DNA of 64,000 nt from assembly GCF_021497505.1 (NCBI RefSeq), contig NZ_CP069349.1:1386001-1450000 (forward strand), written 5' to 3'. The position numbers were made by a program, and so were the translations under genes. The notes beneath the pieces are model-generated. The model was not told the DNA's origin. It did not search any database and worked only from the letters and a program-made list of their open reading frames with translations. How positions within the stretch are numbered: position 1 is the first letter of the stretch; every line of letters starts with the position of its first letter. This document shows, one piece after another, positions 27,888 to 37,234 of the stretch. The DNA comes from Turicibacter sp. TJ11 (GTDB lineage Bacteria; Bacillota_I; Bacilli_A; MOL361; Turicibacteraceae).

Positions 27888-28739
27888 ATAAAGTTTATAT
27901 AAGGCTTGCGTTCCTAGATCTTCTAACTGTCGTTTTTGACACTCTTCATATAAGCTTAAAACTAAATCAAGTCCTGGAAGTTCAATGTCCATATCTTTTG
28001 ATTCATTAGAAGCAATTCGCATATCTTTAATAAAATGCTTAATGAAAAATCCCGGATTAAAATCGTCTTGAATAATACGCGGTGCCATATGACTTAACTG
28101 CCAACTAGCAGCTGAACCACTCGTAATTGCCTTTAGAACTGTTTCTAAATCTAGTCCCGCTGCTTTTGAATACGCTAATGATTCAACCATCCCAATGGCA
28201 GCTCCAGCAATAGCGATTTGATTTGCCATTTTAGTGTGCTGACCGCTTCCAGCAGCGCCCATATAAACGATTGTTTTTCCCATTAACTCTAAGATCGGTA
28301 ATATTTCATTAAATGTTTGTTGATCTCCACCGACCATAATCGTTAACGTTCCATTCTTAGCACCTACGTCACCACCTGTAACCGGTGCATCTAAGCACTG
28401 TAATTCTTTTTGAACACCTGCTTCGTAAATACGTTTTGCTAAATCTGGAGTTGACGTTGTCATATCGACTAAGATAGTCCCTTTTTTCGATTGATTAATA
28501 AGTCCTTCTTCACTTAAATAAACCTCTTCTACATCTTGAGGTAAACCAATAATAGTAAAGATTAAGTCGCACTGTTTGGCAACATCAGTCACCTTTTCAC
28601 ACCAAATGGCTCCTTCTGATACAAGGCCATCCGCTTTGCTTTTTGTTCGATTATGTACATACAATTCGTGTCCTGCTTTTAATAAATGACCTGCCATTGA
28701 TTGACCCATGACACCAGTCCCAATAAATCCAATCTTCAT
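27876..28739 (-). CDS. NAD(P)-dependent beta-hydroxyacid dehydrogenase (HIBADH family)
   Basis: 287 residues. Rossmann motif KIGFIGTGVMGQSMAGHLLKAGH at the start, substrate motif DAPVTGGDVGAKNGTL at about 122, catalytic Lys in GQHTKMANQ at about 170, and the C-terminal helical domain with KDMRIASNES. The family oxidises 3-hydroxyisobutyrate, tartronate semialdehyde, succinic semialdehyde and similar compounds; the closest Bacillus type is YkwC. The substrate cannot be told from sequence alone. Confidence 0.9.
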   Translation of the reverse strand: MKIGFIGTGVMGQSMAGHLLKAGHELYVHNRTKSKADGLVSEGAIWCEKVTDVAKQCDLIFTIIGLPQDVEEVYLSEEGLINQSKKGTILVDMTTSTPDLAKRIYEAGVQKELQCLDAPVTGGDVGAKNGTLTIMVGGDQQTFNEILPILELMGKTIVYMGAAGSGQHTKMANQIAIAGAAIGMVESLAYSKAAGLDLETVLKAITSGSAASWQLSHMAPRIIQDDFNPGFFIKHFIKDMRIASNESKDMDIELPGLDLVLSLYEECQKRQLEDLGTQALYKLYEKK

Positions 28740-28829
28740 TGTTTTCCCCTCTTTCTTTTAATGATTAACCAGCTAGCCATTCACTGATGATGTGCTTTCT
28801 TTTATCAATTATAGCATGTTCTCATTTTA

Positions 28830-28858
28830 AAAAAGCTATGAATTAAATTCATAGCTTA
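28830..28858 (-). terminator. Terminator of the 227-residue protein gene
   Basis: AAGCTATGAAT / ATTCATAGCTT hairpin next to the stop with TTTTTT following on the minus strand. Confidence 0.75.
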
Positions 28859-28861
28859 ATT

Positions 28862-29545
28862 TTATTTATTAAATACGTAGTCTAAAACACCTTTATTAGC
28901 AATTGATTCGTAATACTTCGTTTTTACAGCATAATAATCTTTAATTGAATCCATATACTCAGTATGTAGTGTCTCAATTGTCGTAAAAACTCCATTAATC
29001 ATTTGGAAGTATTGAACAGCCTCACTTGTTTTTGTATTATAAAACATCTCTTCAAAGTTTGCTAAAGATTCAGCTAGCGTCTGTAACTCCGTATTTAACT
29101 CTACTAATTTCTCAGTGCGTGCTTGTTGCAAAACTAACATCTCATCTGCTAGAGCGGATAAGTCCTCTGGAAGTTTTGATAATGTTGACTCCATCTTATT
29201 AAAGTTAATTTGTCCAACTTCATGATTGATACATGTTACAACCTCTGAAGTATAACCATTTAATACTTCATATTCACTATTAAAATCAGCAAATAAATCG
29301 GTCAAATCCTGACTACCATCATAAGTTTGTCCTGCTAAGATTAACTGACGCGTCGATTGTTGTAATGCATCTAGATTCTCTTCTAATGTCACAGGTGATT
29401 TTTTCTCACACGAAATAATATTTTGATCGATTCGCTGATAAAATTGAAAGGCTTCAACTTCAGGAAATTTATATGTTAAAGCAAAGTAAATTCCAACGGC
29501 TCCAATTAATCCAATGATTAGTAACGGTAAAAAAGATTTACGCAT
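28862..29545 (-). CDS. Membrane-anchored helical protein, unknown
   Basis: 227 residues: one N-terminal membrane segment (about 6-24), then a helical, Leu/Glu-rich outside domain with coiled-coil character (LVELNTELQTLAESLANFEEM). Two Cys in the outside domain (ISCEKK and VTCINHE) could pair. GGGGGAG precedes the ATG. It lies 17 bases downstream of a polysaccharide deacetylase on the same strand, so an envelope role is plausible. Family not recognised. Confidence 0.6.
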   Translation of the reverse strand: MRKSFLPLLIIGLIGAVGIYFALTYKFPEVEAFQFYQRIDQNIISCEKKSPVTLEENLDALQQSTRQLILAGQTYDGSQDLTDLFADFNSEYEVLNGYTSEVVTCINHEVGQINFNKMESTLSKLPEDLSALADEMLVLQQARTEKLVELNTELQTLAESLANFEEMFYNTKTSEAVQYFQMINGVFTTIETLHTEYMDSIKDYYAVKTKYYESIANKGVLDYVFNK

Positions 29546-29562
29546 AAATAAACTCCCCCTTC

Positions 29563-30426
29563 CTATAAATTATCACTACCGAATAAATTTTTCACAACAT
29601 GATTATCAGGATTATATGGTAAAAACTCATATCCTAATTCTTCATAATACTCAATAACCTTTGGTAATACCTCAACTGTGATATCTTTTTCATGGAATAA
29701 GACAACCGTATGAGTTGGATAATTCCAAAGAGTCATACAATATTCAATATTTTCAATAATGCTATCGACCGTAGCTTTTGATTCCCAATCTAATGAATCA
29801 ACATCCCAGTCCCAACACTTAATGCCAATCTTATTCAACTCATCGACATGAGCATCTGTGAAGGTTCCACCGGTTCCATACGGAGCACGACATAACTCAC
29901 TAACAAATCCATCTGTTAATTGTTTAATCAATGCTTGCTCTTCTAACATTTCAGCAGCAAAGTTTTGTGCAGCATTTTCTTCACCATATAAGTGGTCATA
30001 ATCATGAGTCATTGAATGCATCCCAATATAATGTCCTGTGCTAGCCATTCTCTTTAAAATATCTTTTGATCCACTCACGTTATCAATAGATGAACCTAAC
30101 ACAAAAAACGTCCCTTTAATATCATGACTATCTAAAATATCTAAAATTTTATTTGTGTTTCGAGATGGTCCATCATCAAATGTTAAATAAACAAATTTCA
30201 CTTCTTTATTATGCCAACTATTAACTGTTGATATTGGCTCAAAATTTAAATAAGTCGGTTCAACTGTTGCTACACTCAAACTATATACTTGTTGAAAGAT
30301 ATTAAAAACAAAACTTCCAACAATTAAAAGAAAGGTAACAAATGTAAAAAGCACATAATTACGTGGTTTTACTCGATTGCGACGACCGTAACTACCATAA
30401 TTTGAATAATACTGATGTCTTGCCAC
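29563..30426 (-). CDS. Polysaccharide deacetylase (NodB domain), membrane-anchored
   Basis: 287 residues from a GTG start after GGAGGG. A basic N-terminus and one transmembrane helix (about 25-46) precede the CE4 domain: YLTFDDGPSRNT (catalytic Asp pair), GMHSMTHDYDHLY (metal His), CRAPYGT, WDWDVDSLDW and HTVVLFHEKD. Such enzymes remove acetyl groups from peptidoglycan or other cell-surface glycans. It is a paralogue of the next gene upstream, with the same motif order. Confidence 0.9.
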   Translation of the reverse strand: MARHQYYSNYGSYGRRNRVKPRNYVLFTFVTFLLIVGSFVFNIFQQVYSLSVATVEPTYLNFEPISTVNSWHNKEVKFVYLTFDDGPSRNTNKILDILDSHDIKGTFFVLGSSIDNVSGSKDILKRMASTGHYIGMHSMTHDYDHLYGEENAAQNFAAEMLEEQALIKQLTDGFVSELCRAPYGTGGTFTDAHVDELNKIGIKCWDWDVDSLDWESKATVDSIIENIEYCMTLWNYPTHTVVLFHEKDITVEVLPKVIEYYEELGYEFLPYNPDNHVVKNLFGSDNL

Positions 30427-30571
30427 TATATTCCCTCCATCTGTTATATTTGTTTTAATTATACAATACTAGTAATTAAAATGCATTCGAATTTTCAACA
30501 TTATTCTACAAAATTAGAAGGTAATATATGGATTATTTCATTTATTTTTTGTCCATAATATTATGTAATCT

Positions 30572-31357
30572 TTAGTTTAAACACTCAAATTCCTGTCCTT
30601 CATAATAAGGCATAAAAACGTATCCAAGATCACGATAGTATTCGATCACACGTGGTAAAGCATCTAATGTTAATTTCTTTTCGTGAAATAGTAAAACCAC
30701 TTCTTTTGGATACTCATTACGCTTTAAGTCGGCAACGACTTGATTAAAAATTTGATCTGCACTTGGTTTTGCCCAATCTAATGAATCAACATTCCAATCA
30801 ATACATTCAATTCCTGCCTCTTCTAATGCTTTGTAATGTCCTGATTTAAAATGTGTTTTTCCCCCATAAGGAGGACGGCAAAGATGACTTTCAAACCCAT
30901 CTGTCATTTCTTTAATTTTATCTCGTACTTCTAACATTTCATTAACAAAATTTTGTGGTGCATTACTTGAATCATATAGCTTATTCATATCATGTGTCAT
31001 ACTGTGTAATCCAATATAATGCCCTCTATGAATGATCTGTTTCAAACTATCCTCTGCATTCGAAAGCAGATCTAAGTTTTCACCAATCACAAAAAAAATA
31101 GCGGGAACATCAAGCTTTTCTAACAAATCAAGAATTTCTATTGTATATTTAGACGGTCCATCGTCAAACGTTAGATAAACGACTTTCTCTGGCTTAGGCT
31201 CATTGTATATAAATTTTTCAATTCGATCATCAACAGTCGCTGCTTCAATACATACGGTTTGGACTAATAGCGAAGAAAGTAACATGACCGCACTAAATAA
31301 AAATCTCACGATATGTGAGCTTTTATTGACCTTGAAATTAAATAATAAATTTCTCAT
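30572..31357 (-). CDS. Polysaccharide deacetylase (NodB domain), paralogue
   Basis: 261 residues. A signal or anchor segment (about 18-38) is followed by the same CE4 motifs as its neighbour: YLTFDDGPSKYT, GLHSMTHDMNKLY, CRPPYGG, IDWNVDSLDWA and VVLLFHEKKL. The order and spacing are shared with the gene at 29563, so this is a tandem duplication that has since diverged. The gap of 145 bases holds no terminator. Likely substrate is cell-wall glycan. Confidence 0.9.
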   Translation of the reverse strand: MRNLLFNFKVNKSSHIVRFLFSAVMLLSSLLVQTVCIEAATVDDRIEKFIYNEPKPEKVVYLTFDDGPSKYTIEILDLLEKLDVPAIFFVIGENLDLLSNAEDSLKQIIHRGHYIGLHSMTHDMNKLYDSSNAPQNFVNEMLEVRDKIKEMTDGFESHLCRPPYGGKTHFKSGHYKALEEAGIECIDWNVDSLDWAKPSADQIFNQVVADLKRNEYPKEVVLLFHEKKLTLDALPRVIEYYRDLGYVFMPYYEGQEFECLN

Positions 31358-31439
31358 TATCTTTCAACTCTTTTCATATAAACTTCTTCTTTATTATGTG
31401 ATTTATCCGTAACAATTATTGCTGATATTAAGCAAATAA

Positions 31440-31471
31440 AAAAAAGTGCGAAGAAAATCTTCACACTTTTT
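31440..31471 (-). terminator. Terminator of ptsI
   Basis: AAAAAGTG.GAAGA / TCTTC.CACTTTTT hairpin with one mismatch, just after the stop. Confidence 0.8.
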
Positions 31472-31477
31472 CAATCA

Positions 31478-33187
31478 TTATTTTTGAATGCTTTCAACTA
31501 GTTCAATAACTTCTTCAACTGTTGATTTATTTAATGCTTCAGCTGCTAAATCAGCCATTTCAGCTTTTGATAATTTACTGATTAATGAACGAGCAGGTAA
31601 AATTGAAGTCGCTGACATTGAGAATTCATCTAATCCTAATCCTAATAATAATGGAATAGCTGTTTGATCCCCTGCCATTTCTCCACACATTCCAGTCCAT
31701 TTACCTTCTTTGTGTGCAGCATCGATAACCATTTTTACTAAACGTAAAATACTTGGGTTATATGGTTGATATAAGTATGAAACTTTTTCATTCATACGGT
31801 CAGCAGCCATTGTATATTGGATTAAATCGTTTGTTCCGATTGAGAAGAAGTCTACTTCTTTAGCAAATTGATCAGCTAATACTGCCGCAGATGGAATTTC
31901 AACCATCATACCTACTTCGATTTCTTCAGAAACTGTTACACCTTCAGCAACTAATTTAGCTTTTTCTTCTAATAATAAAGCTTTTGCTGAACGGAACTCA
32001 TTTAATGTTGCAATCATTGGGAACATAATACGTAATTTCCCATAAGCACTTGCACGTAATAAAGCACGTAATTGTGTACGGAATAAATCTGTATCATCTA
32101 AGCATAAGCGAATCGCACGATATCCTAAGAATGGGTTCATTTCTTTTGGTAAGTGTAAGTAAGGTAATTCTTTATCTCCACCGATATCTAACGTACGAAC
32201 AACGACTGGTTTATCTCCCATCGCTTCTAATACTGCTTTGTATGCTTCGAATTGCTCTTCCTCAGTTGGGAAGTTGTCACGTCCCATGTATAAGAATTCA
32301 GTACGGTATAATCCAACTGCTTCTCCACCATTAGCTAAAACACCTTCAACATCTTTAGGTGTTCCGATGTTTGCTGCTAACTCAACGTGTTGTCCATCTT
32401 TAGAAACTGTTTTTTCATTTTTTAATTTAGCCCATTCTGCTTTTTGCGCTTCATATGCTTGAGCTACTTCTTCATAGTGAGCAATTTGCTCAGCTGATGG
32501 ATTAACAATAACATTTCCTTCTAATCCATCTAAAATGATCATATCTCCATCTTTAACATCCTCTAAAATTGTTTTTGTTCCAACTACTGCTGGAATTTCT
32601 AAAGAACGAGCCATGATTGCAGAGTGAGAAGTACGTCCACCAATGTTAGTCGCAAATCCTTTAACAAAATTACGATCTAATTGAGCTGTATCAGATGGTG
32701 TTAAATCTTCTGCAATAATAACGACTTGCTCATCAATTGTACTAGGATCATTCACTTTAACACCTAATAAGTGAGCTAAAATACGTTTTTTAATATCTTT
32801 AATATCTGCTGCACGCTCACGGAAATATTCATTATCCATGCTTTCAAACATCATGATAAACATATTTGAAACTTCATCAAAAGCATAAGATGCATTAACG
32901 TTTTCAGATTTGATTTTATCTGTTGTTTGAGTTAATAACTCAGGGTCATTTGCCATATTGATGTGAGCATCAAAAACTGCTGCTTCTTCTTCGCTTAAGT
33001 TTTGTGCTGCTTTTACTTTAATTTTTTGTAACTCTTCAGTTGTTTTAACTAAAGCTTCTTTATATAAATTGATTTCAGTTTCTACATCTGTAATTGTCGT
33101 TTTGACAACTGTTAATTCTGGTTCAATTAATTTAAATGCCTTTGCAATTGCAATACCATTTGATGCTGCGATACCTTTAATATTCAC
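31478..33187 (-). CDS. ptsI: PTS enzyme I
   Basis: 569 residues. The phosphorylated His is in [13 protein letters not shown] (about 190). The PEP-binding barrel carries [34 protein letters not shown] and the active Cys in GMCGEMAGD. It transfers phosphate from PEP to HPr. The ATG at 33208 lies upstream of the ribosome site AAAGGGG, so I chose GTG at 33187. Unlike the usual ptsHI operon, a terminator and a new promoter separate it from ptsH. Confidence 0.97.
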   Translation of the reverse strand: MNIKGIAASNGIAIAKAFKLIEPELTVVKTTITDVETEINLYKEALVKTTEELQKIKVKAAQNLSEEEAAVFDAHINMANDPELLTQTTDKIKSENVNASYAFDEVSNMFIMMFESMDNEYFRERAADIKDIKKRILAHLLGVKVNDPSTIDEQVVIIAEDLTPSDTAQLDRNFVKGFATNIGGRTSHSAIMARSLEIPAVVGTKTILEDVKDGDMIILDGLEGNVIVNPSAEQIAHYEEVAQAYEAQKAEWAKLKNEKTVSKDGQHVELAANIGTPKDVEGVLANGGEAVGLYRTEFLYMGRDNFPTEEEQFEAYKAVLEAMGDKPVVVRTLDIGGDKELPYLHLPKEMNPFLGYRAIRLCLDDTDLFRTQLRALLRASAYGKLRIMFPMIATLNEFRSAKALLLEEKAKLVAEGVTVSEEIEVGMMVEIPSAAVLADQFAKEVDFFSIGTNDLIQYTMAADRMNEKVSYLYQPYNPSILRLVKMVIDAAHKEGKWTGMCGEMAGDQTAIPLLLGLGLDEFSMSATSILPARSLISKLSKAEMADLAAEALNKSTVEEVIELVESIQK

Positions 33188-33227
33188 AATGCTACCCCTT
33201 TCATTCATAACGGTTTTATACTTAATT

Positions 33228-33255
33228 ATTATAACAGATTAAAGCATTTTCACAA
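33228..33255 (-). promoter_or_regulatory. Promoter of ptsI
   Basis: On the minus strand TTGTGA, 16 bases, TATAAT, within the ptsH-ptsI gap. Confidence 0.7.
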
Positions 33256-33264
33256 TAGCGTTTT

Positions 33265-33284
33265 ATATGTAACTCGTTACATAT
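33265..33284. promoter_or_regulatory. Palindromic operator candidate upstream of ptsI
   Basis: ATATGTAACTCGTTACATAT: two perfect 9-bp arms around a 2-nt centre, 10 bases upstream of the ptsI -35. It does not fit the CcpA cre pattern. A dimeric regulator site is the simplest reading; the position suits an activator. Confidence 0.5.
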
Positions 33285-33321
33285 GTTTATTTGTCGCATT
33301 TTCTGTTTATTTTTGGAAAAT

Positions 33322-33346
33322 AAAAAAGTACTGGTTTCCCAGTACT
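33322..33346 (-). terminator. Terminator of ptsH
   Basis: AGTACTGG / CCAGTACT hairpin with TTTC loop, followed on the minus strand by TTTTTT. Confidence 0.85.
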
Positions 33347-33369
33347 ATTGTATCTAAATTAGATAATTA

Positions 33370-33633
33370 TTATTCACCTAATCCTTGAGTAGTGATTGTT
33401 TCTGTTAAAGCTGCGATTGCTGCTTCAGCATCATCACCTTCAGCAGAGATTGTGATCTCAGCACCTTGTTGGATTCCTAAAGACATTACACCCATGATTG
33501 ATTTTAAGTTAACTTTTTTGTCACGGTATGTTAATGAAATTTCTGAGTTAAATTTGCTAGCTGTATTTACTAATACTGTAGCAGGACGAGCATGTAATCC
33601 AGTTTCATCTGTAATTTTGAAGATTTTTTCCAT
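33370..33633 (-). CDS. ptsH: Phosphocarrier protein HPr
   Basis: 87 residues. His15 lies in GLHARPA, and the regulatory Ser46 lies in [12 protein letters not shown], the target of HPr kinase in Bacillota. It passes phosphate from enzyme I to sugar-specific EIIA proteins and, as P-Ser-HPr, serves CcpA-based catabolite control. GAGGAGCG precedes the ATG. It has its own promoter (TTGATT, 17 bases, TAAAAT at 33700-33672) and terminator. Confidence 0.98.
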   Translation of the reverse strand: MEKIFKITDETGLHARPATVLVNTASKFNSEISLTYRDKKVNLKSIMGVMSLGIQQGAEITISAEGDDAEAAIAALTETITTQGLGE

Positions 33634-33671
33634 TGATAATCGCTCCTCTTCTAGTAATGATTTCCATGTTT

Positions 33672-33700
33672 ATTTTAACGTTTCAAACAGGAGAAATCAA
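33672..33700 (-). promoter_or_regulatory. Promoter of ptsH
   Basis: TTGATT, 17 bases, TAAAAT on the minus strand, starting just after the EIIA stop. The spacer contains TTGAAACGTTAAAA, which matches about 11 of 14 cre positions; CcpA control is possible but not shown. Confidence 0.55.
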
Positions 33701-33718
33701 GTTATATAATTCACAAAT

Positions 33719-34222
33719 TTATTTAATTTCTAAAATATCAGCTTCACCGTGTGTCACTGATCCAGTTTTCTTTAACTCGATTGTTTTTTCACCTAAGTTT
33801 GTGAAAACAACCGGTGTCACTAATGATGGTACTTTTGGACGTACAGCATCTAAGTCAACTGATAATAATAAAGTATCAGGTGTTACTGTATCCCCTTCTT
33901 TAACATGAGCATTAAATCCTTCACCTTTTAATGCAACAGTGTCCATACCAAAGTGAATTAAGATTTCATGTCCTTCGTTAGATTCTAACGCTACCGCATG
34001 TTTTGTTGGGAAAACATTTAATACTTTACCTGTTACTGGAGAGTAAACTTTACCTTCAGTTGGTTCAATAGCAAATCCATCTCCCATCATTTTTTGACTA
34101 AATACTGGGTCTGGAACTTCGCTAATTGGTAATAATGTACCAGTAATCGGTGCGAAGATTCCTTTTTTTGGTTCTTCAGTTTTCTTATTGAATAAGTTTT
34201 TGAATGCGTCAAAAATTCCCAT
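33719..34222 (-). CDS. crr: PTS EIIA component, glucose type
   Basis: 167 residues. The phosphorylated His is in [13 protein letters not shown] (about 90), preceded by [19 protein letters not shown], the EIIA-Glc pattern. The ATG at 34222 follows AGGAGGTGCACC; the longer in-frame start at 34273 has no site. As a free EIIA beside an EIICB it probably serves the transporter at 34348 and may serve others lacking an EIIA domain. It follows that gene by 125 bases. Confidence 0.92.
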   Translation of the reverse strand: MGIFDAFKNLFNKKTEEPKKGIFAPITGTLLPISEVPDPVFSQKMMGDGFAIEPTEGKVYSPVTGKVLNVFPTKHAVALESNEGHEILIHFGMDTVALKGEGFNAHVKEGDTVTPDTLLLSVDLDAVRPKVPSLVTPVVFTNLGEKTIELKKTGSVTHGEADILEIK

Positions 34223-34347
34223 GGTGCACCTCCTAATATCTTTCATATCTATTATATTGTTTTTTTTCAACAAATATAGATGTAATTTGCAATTTTTTTA
34301 AATAATAACGCTATCATTTGCTTAACGTTATCTTTTTTTATTATTTT

Positions 34348-35925
34348 TTATTTATTTTTTAATTCATTCTGCATAATATCTTCAATTTGTGATTTTAGCT
34401 GATCTGAAATCGTTCCAAAAATCGCTTGCATATTATTTCCTGATACAAATATACCAGATGCACCTAATTCTTTAATTTTTAATTGATCGACTTCATCGAT
34501 ATCATGGACCGAAACACGTAAACGTGACATACATGCATCTAATGTATCAATATTAGAACTTCCACCTAAAGCTTCTAAAATAGCAACTGATTTTTCACTA
34601 CGTGATGTAGTTTTTGATGTTTGATAATCTTCCTTAGAGATTAACTTATCTTCAGATTCCCCACGTCCTGGTGTTGATAAGTCAAAACGACGAATAGCAA
34701 ATCGGAAAATAAAGTAATAAACAGGAGCATAAAAAACACCAACTAAAATAATTCTGATCCAGTTTGTAAACTCAGCACCAGGTAAAATTCCGTATACCAA
34801 TAAATCAATTAATCCACCAGAAAAAGTCATTCCCACATGAACATTTAATAGATACATTAACATGAATGATACCCCTGCTAATACAGCGTGAATAGCAAAT
34901 AAAATAGGGGCCACAAATAAGAACGTAAATTCAATTGGTTCTGTAACACCCGTTAAAGCTGATGTTAATCCAGCTGATAACAGTAATCCACCAATTGCTT
35001 TTTTACGTTGTGGCGCTGCTTCTTGATACATTGCATAAGCAGCTGCAGGAAGTCCAAAGATCATAAATGGATATTTTCCTGTCATAAAGCGACCTGCTAA
35101 CGTTGCTTCCTGATCTTGGATATTTTCAATCATCGCTTGGTATCCGTAATTTGAAAAATCAGATAATTGTTGGAACCAAATACGTTGATCTCCCATGGCA
35201 ACTACACCATCAATTGAAGTGTAAATTCCTCCTGCTTCTGTATACCAAAGCGGGAAATAAAACACATGATGTAATCCAAAAGGAATTAAAGCACGTTCTG
35301 TTATTCCATAAATCAAGATATATAATGGATTTGTTCCTTCCGCAGCCACAATGTTTCCAAAACTAGCAATTAGATTTCCAATAGGTGGCCAAATATAAGC
35401 TAATAAAATCCCAACAATAATTGATGCTAAAGCTGTAATAATAGGAACAAATCGTGCACCTGCGAAAAATGAAAGAAAATCAGGAAACTTAATATTATAA
35501 AACTTATTATATAGATAAGCCGTTAGTAGTCCGATGATGACTCCACCGAATACCGATGTCTGTAACGTATCGATCCCCAATACGCTTGCATACAATTTTT
35601 CAGGTAATGTCTCAGGCATAAATACCCCAATTACGACATTCATAATTAAAAAACCAACCGTTGAAGCTAAAGCTGCAACCCCTTTATCACCTGTTAATCC
35701 TGATGCTACTCCAACAGCAAATAACAATGGTAAGTTTGCAAAAACAATATCACCTGCATTATTCATAACAGCTGCAACTGTCTGCCAGAAGTCACTTTCT
35801 AAAAATGGTAAATAGTTTAATAATGATTGTTGCATTGATGCACCAATTCCTAATAACAATCCAGCAATCGGTAACAACGCAACCGGAACCATAAATGCTT
35901 TACCAATTCGTTGTAAAGTTTTCAT
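34348..35925 (-). CDS. ptsG: PTS EIICB component, glucose/N-acetylglucosamine type
   Basis: 525 residues. About ten membrane segments make up the EIIC domain (1-420), starting LQRIGKAFMVPVALLPIAGLLLGIG and including the sugar-site region GVTEPIEFTFLFVAP. The EIIB domain (about 450-525) carries the phosphorylated Cys in LDACMSRLRVSV. No EIIA domain is fused; the next gene supplies it. Glucose is the most likely substrate, with N-acetylglucosamine or maltose types not excluded. No LicT/SacT-type RNA antiterminator site is visible upstream. Confidence 0.88.
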   Translation of the reverse strand: MKTLQRIGKAFMVPVALLPIAGLLLGIGASMQQSLLNYLPFLESDFWQTVAAVMNNAGDIVFANLPLLFAVGVASGLTGDKGVAALASTVGFLIMNVVIGVFMPETLPEKLYASVLGIDTLQTSVFGGVIIGLLTAYLYNKFYNIKFPDFLSFFAGARFVPIITALASIIVGILLAYIWPPIGNLIASFGNIVAAEGTNPLYILIYGITERALIPFGLHHVFYFPLWYTEAGGIYTSIDGVVAMGDQRIWFQQLSDFSNYGYQAMIENIQDQEATLAGRFMTGKYPFMIFGLPAAAYAMYQEAAPQRKKAIGGLLLSAGLTSALTGVTEPIEFTFLFVAPILFAIHAVLAGVSFMLMYLLNVHVGMTFSGGLIDLLVYGILPGAEFTNWIRIILVGVFYAPVYYFIFRFAIRRFDLSTPGRGESEDKLISKEDYQTSKTTSRSEKSVAILEALGGSSNIDTLDACMSRLRVSVHDIDEVDQLKIKELGASGIFVSGNNMQAIFGTISDQLKSQIEDIMQNELKNK

Positions 35926-36118
35926 TGAAAATCTCCTTTCAAAATAAGTTGTAAGTAGTACGACGATTCACACTCTCTTCATTTTTATAATCATTAAACA
36001 AGTACCACTTTTTCTATTTTAACCTATCTTTTTTAGATTATGTAGATAACAAATCCATATTTTTGTTACTTTTTCACGGTTTTGGATATTTATCATCTAT
36101 TTTTATTTTCGTAAATTA

Positions 36119-36150
36119 AAAAAAGAACATTAGATTGACTCTAATGTTCT
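36119..36150 (-). terminator. Terminator overlapping the end of the polyprenyl synthase gene
   Basis: AGAACATTAGA / TCTAATGTTCT hairpin whose first arm includes the last codons and stop, followed by TTTTTTT on the minus strand. Confidence 0.85.
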
Positions 36151-37106
36151 CTAACTAATAATCGCTTCGTGATCCACTCTAAATCATCACGTGATTGACA
36201 AGCTGGTAAAGAAGCAATTGCTTTTAATGATTTAGTTGTATACTTTTTAGCCAGTTCTTGTGCTTTATCAACGCCACCTAATTCATTCACACGATGAATA
36301 ATTTGTTGAACAACTTCATCATCATAAACTTCTAACGCTAATAAATCATTTAATTGCTTATCATTTTTTCTAAGTGCATAGATTAAAGGTAACGTGTAGT
36401 ATCCTTGTTTTAAATCATTTCCTAACGTTTTCCCTACACGAGCTTCATCACCCGTATAATCTAATATATCATCGATAATTTGAAAAGCATTCCCAACATG
36501 TAGCCCGATTTTACCAAGTTTCTTACAAAAGGCTTCGTCACAACCCGATTCATATGCTCCCACAGCTAAACTCGTTGCTAAAAGTGCAGACGTTTTAGCT
36601 CCAATAATTTTTAAATATCGTTTAACTGAAGTATTTGATTTAAATCGACCATCAAATTGATCAATTTCTCCAACACAAACACGTGAAACAGCTCTTGATA
36701 ATTCACGCATATGATGAAGCTCATAGTGCTCCGCTAAAATTTCAAAGCATTTTGTAAAAATATAATCACCTGTGTAAACCGCGTAATCTTTTCCATACTT
36801 TTGCTGAGTTGTTAAATGACCACGACGATGAGTGGCATCATCAATGATATCATCGTGAACAAGTGTAGCTAAATGCAACATTTCAAGAACAGCTGCCAAT
36901 GGATAAATAGACTCAATTGATTTTGAACCAAATCCAGCACCTAGGACACAAAGACCTGGGCGAATTCTTTTTCCACCTGATTGAGCTAAATCTTGCAATA
37001 TCTCATTCATTTTTTGTTGTTTTACTGTTAGTTGCTCAATAATAATTTGATCAACTTGATTAAGATGATCAATCATTAAAGGTTTTTCTTTCCAAAATGA
37101 ATTCAT
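36141..37106 (-). CDS. Polyprenyl (heptaprenyl-type) diphosphate synthase, HepT/DmkB-like
   Basis: 321 residues of the trans-isoprenyl diphosphate synthase family. The two Asp-rich motifs are LVHDDIIDDATHRRG (about 88-102) and FQIIDDILDYTGDE (about 213). It makes the isoprenoid tail of (demethyl)menaquinone. It lies just downstream of the NDH-2 gene on the same strand, across a terminator. In Listeria a homologue (DmkB) with the same neighbours supplies demethylmenaquinone for extracellular electron transfer. Chain length cannot be judged from sequence here. Confidence 0.88.
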   Translation of the reverse strand: MNSFWKEKPLMIDHLNQVDQIIIEQLTVKQQKMNEILQDLAQSGGKRIRPGLCVLGAGFGSKSIESIYPLAAVLEMLHLATLVHDDIIDDATHRRGHLTTQQKYGKDYAVYTGDYIFTKCFEILAEHYELHHMRELSRAVSRVCVGEIDQFDGRFKSNTSVKRYLKIIGAKTSALLATSLAVGAYESGCDEAFCKKLGKIGLHVGNAFQIIDDILDYTGDEARVGKTLGNDLKQGYYTLPLIYALRKNDKQLNDLLALEVYDDEVVQQIIHRVNELGGVDKAQELAKKYTTKSLKAIASLPACQSRDDLEWITKRLLVREH

Positions 37107-37174
37107 ACGTTATCACCTACATAAATGGAGTGCTACTCCTTAAGTCAATCCTCTGAAAATAAAGTCTACCTAAG

Positions 37175-37212
37175 AAAAACATAGTCAATACCCTTTTGTA
37201 TTAACTATGTTT
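37175..37212 (-). terminator. Terminator between NDH-2 and polyprenyl synthase genes
   Basis: AAACATAGT.AATAC / GTATT.ACTATGTTT hairpin followed by TTCTT on the minus strand; probably allows some readthrough. Confidence 0.65.
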
Positions 37213-37234
37213 CCCCTAATTGCTTTATTATAAA

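Noticed and set aside
35926..36118. An RNA antiterminator (LicT/SacT type) or cre site controlling the glucose PTS gene
   Set aside because: Neither the paired RAT sequence nor a site close to the cre consensus is present.
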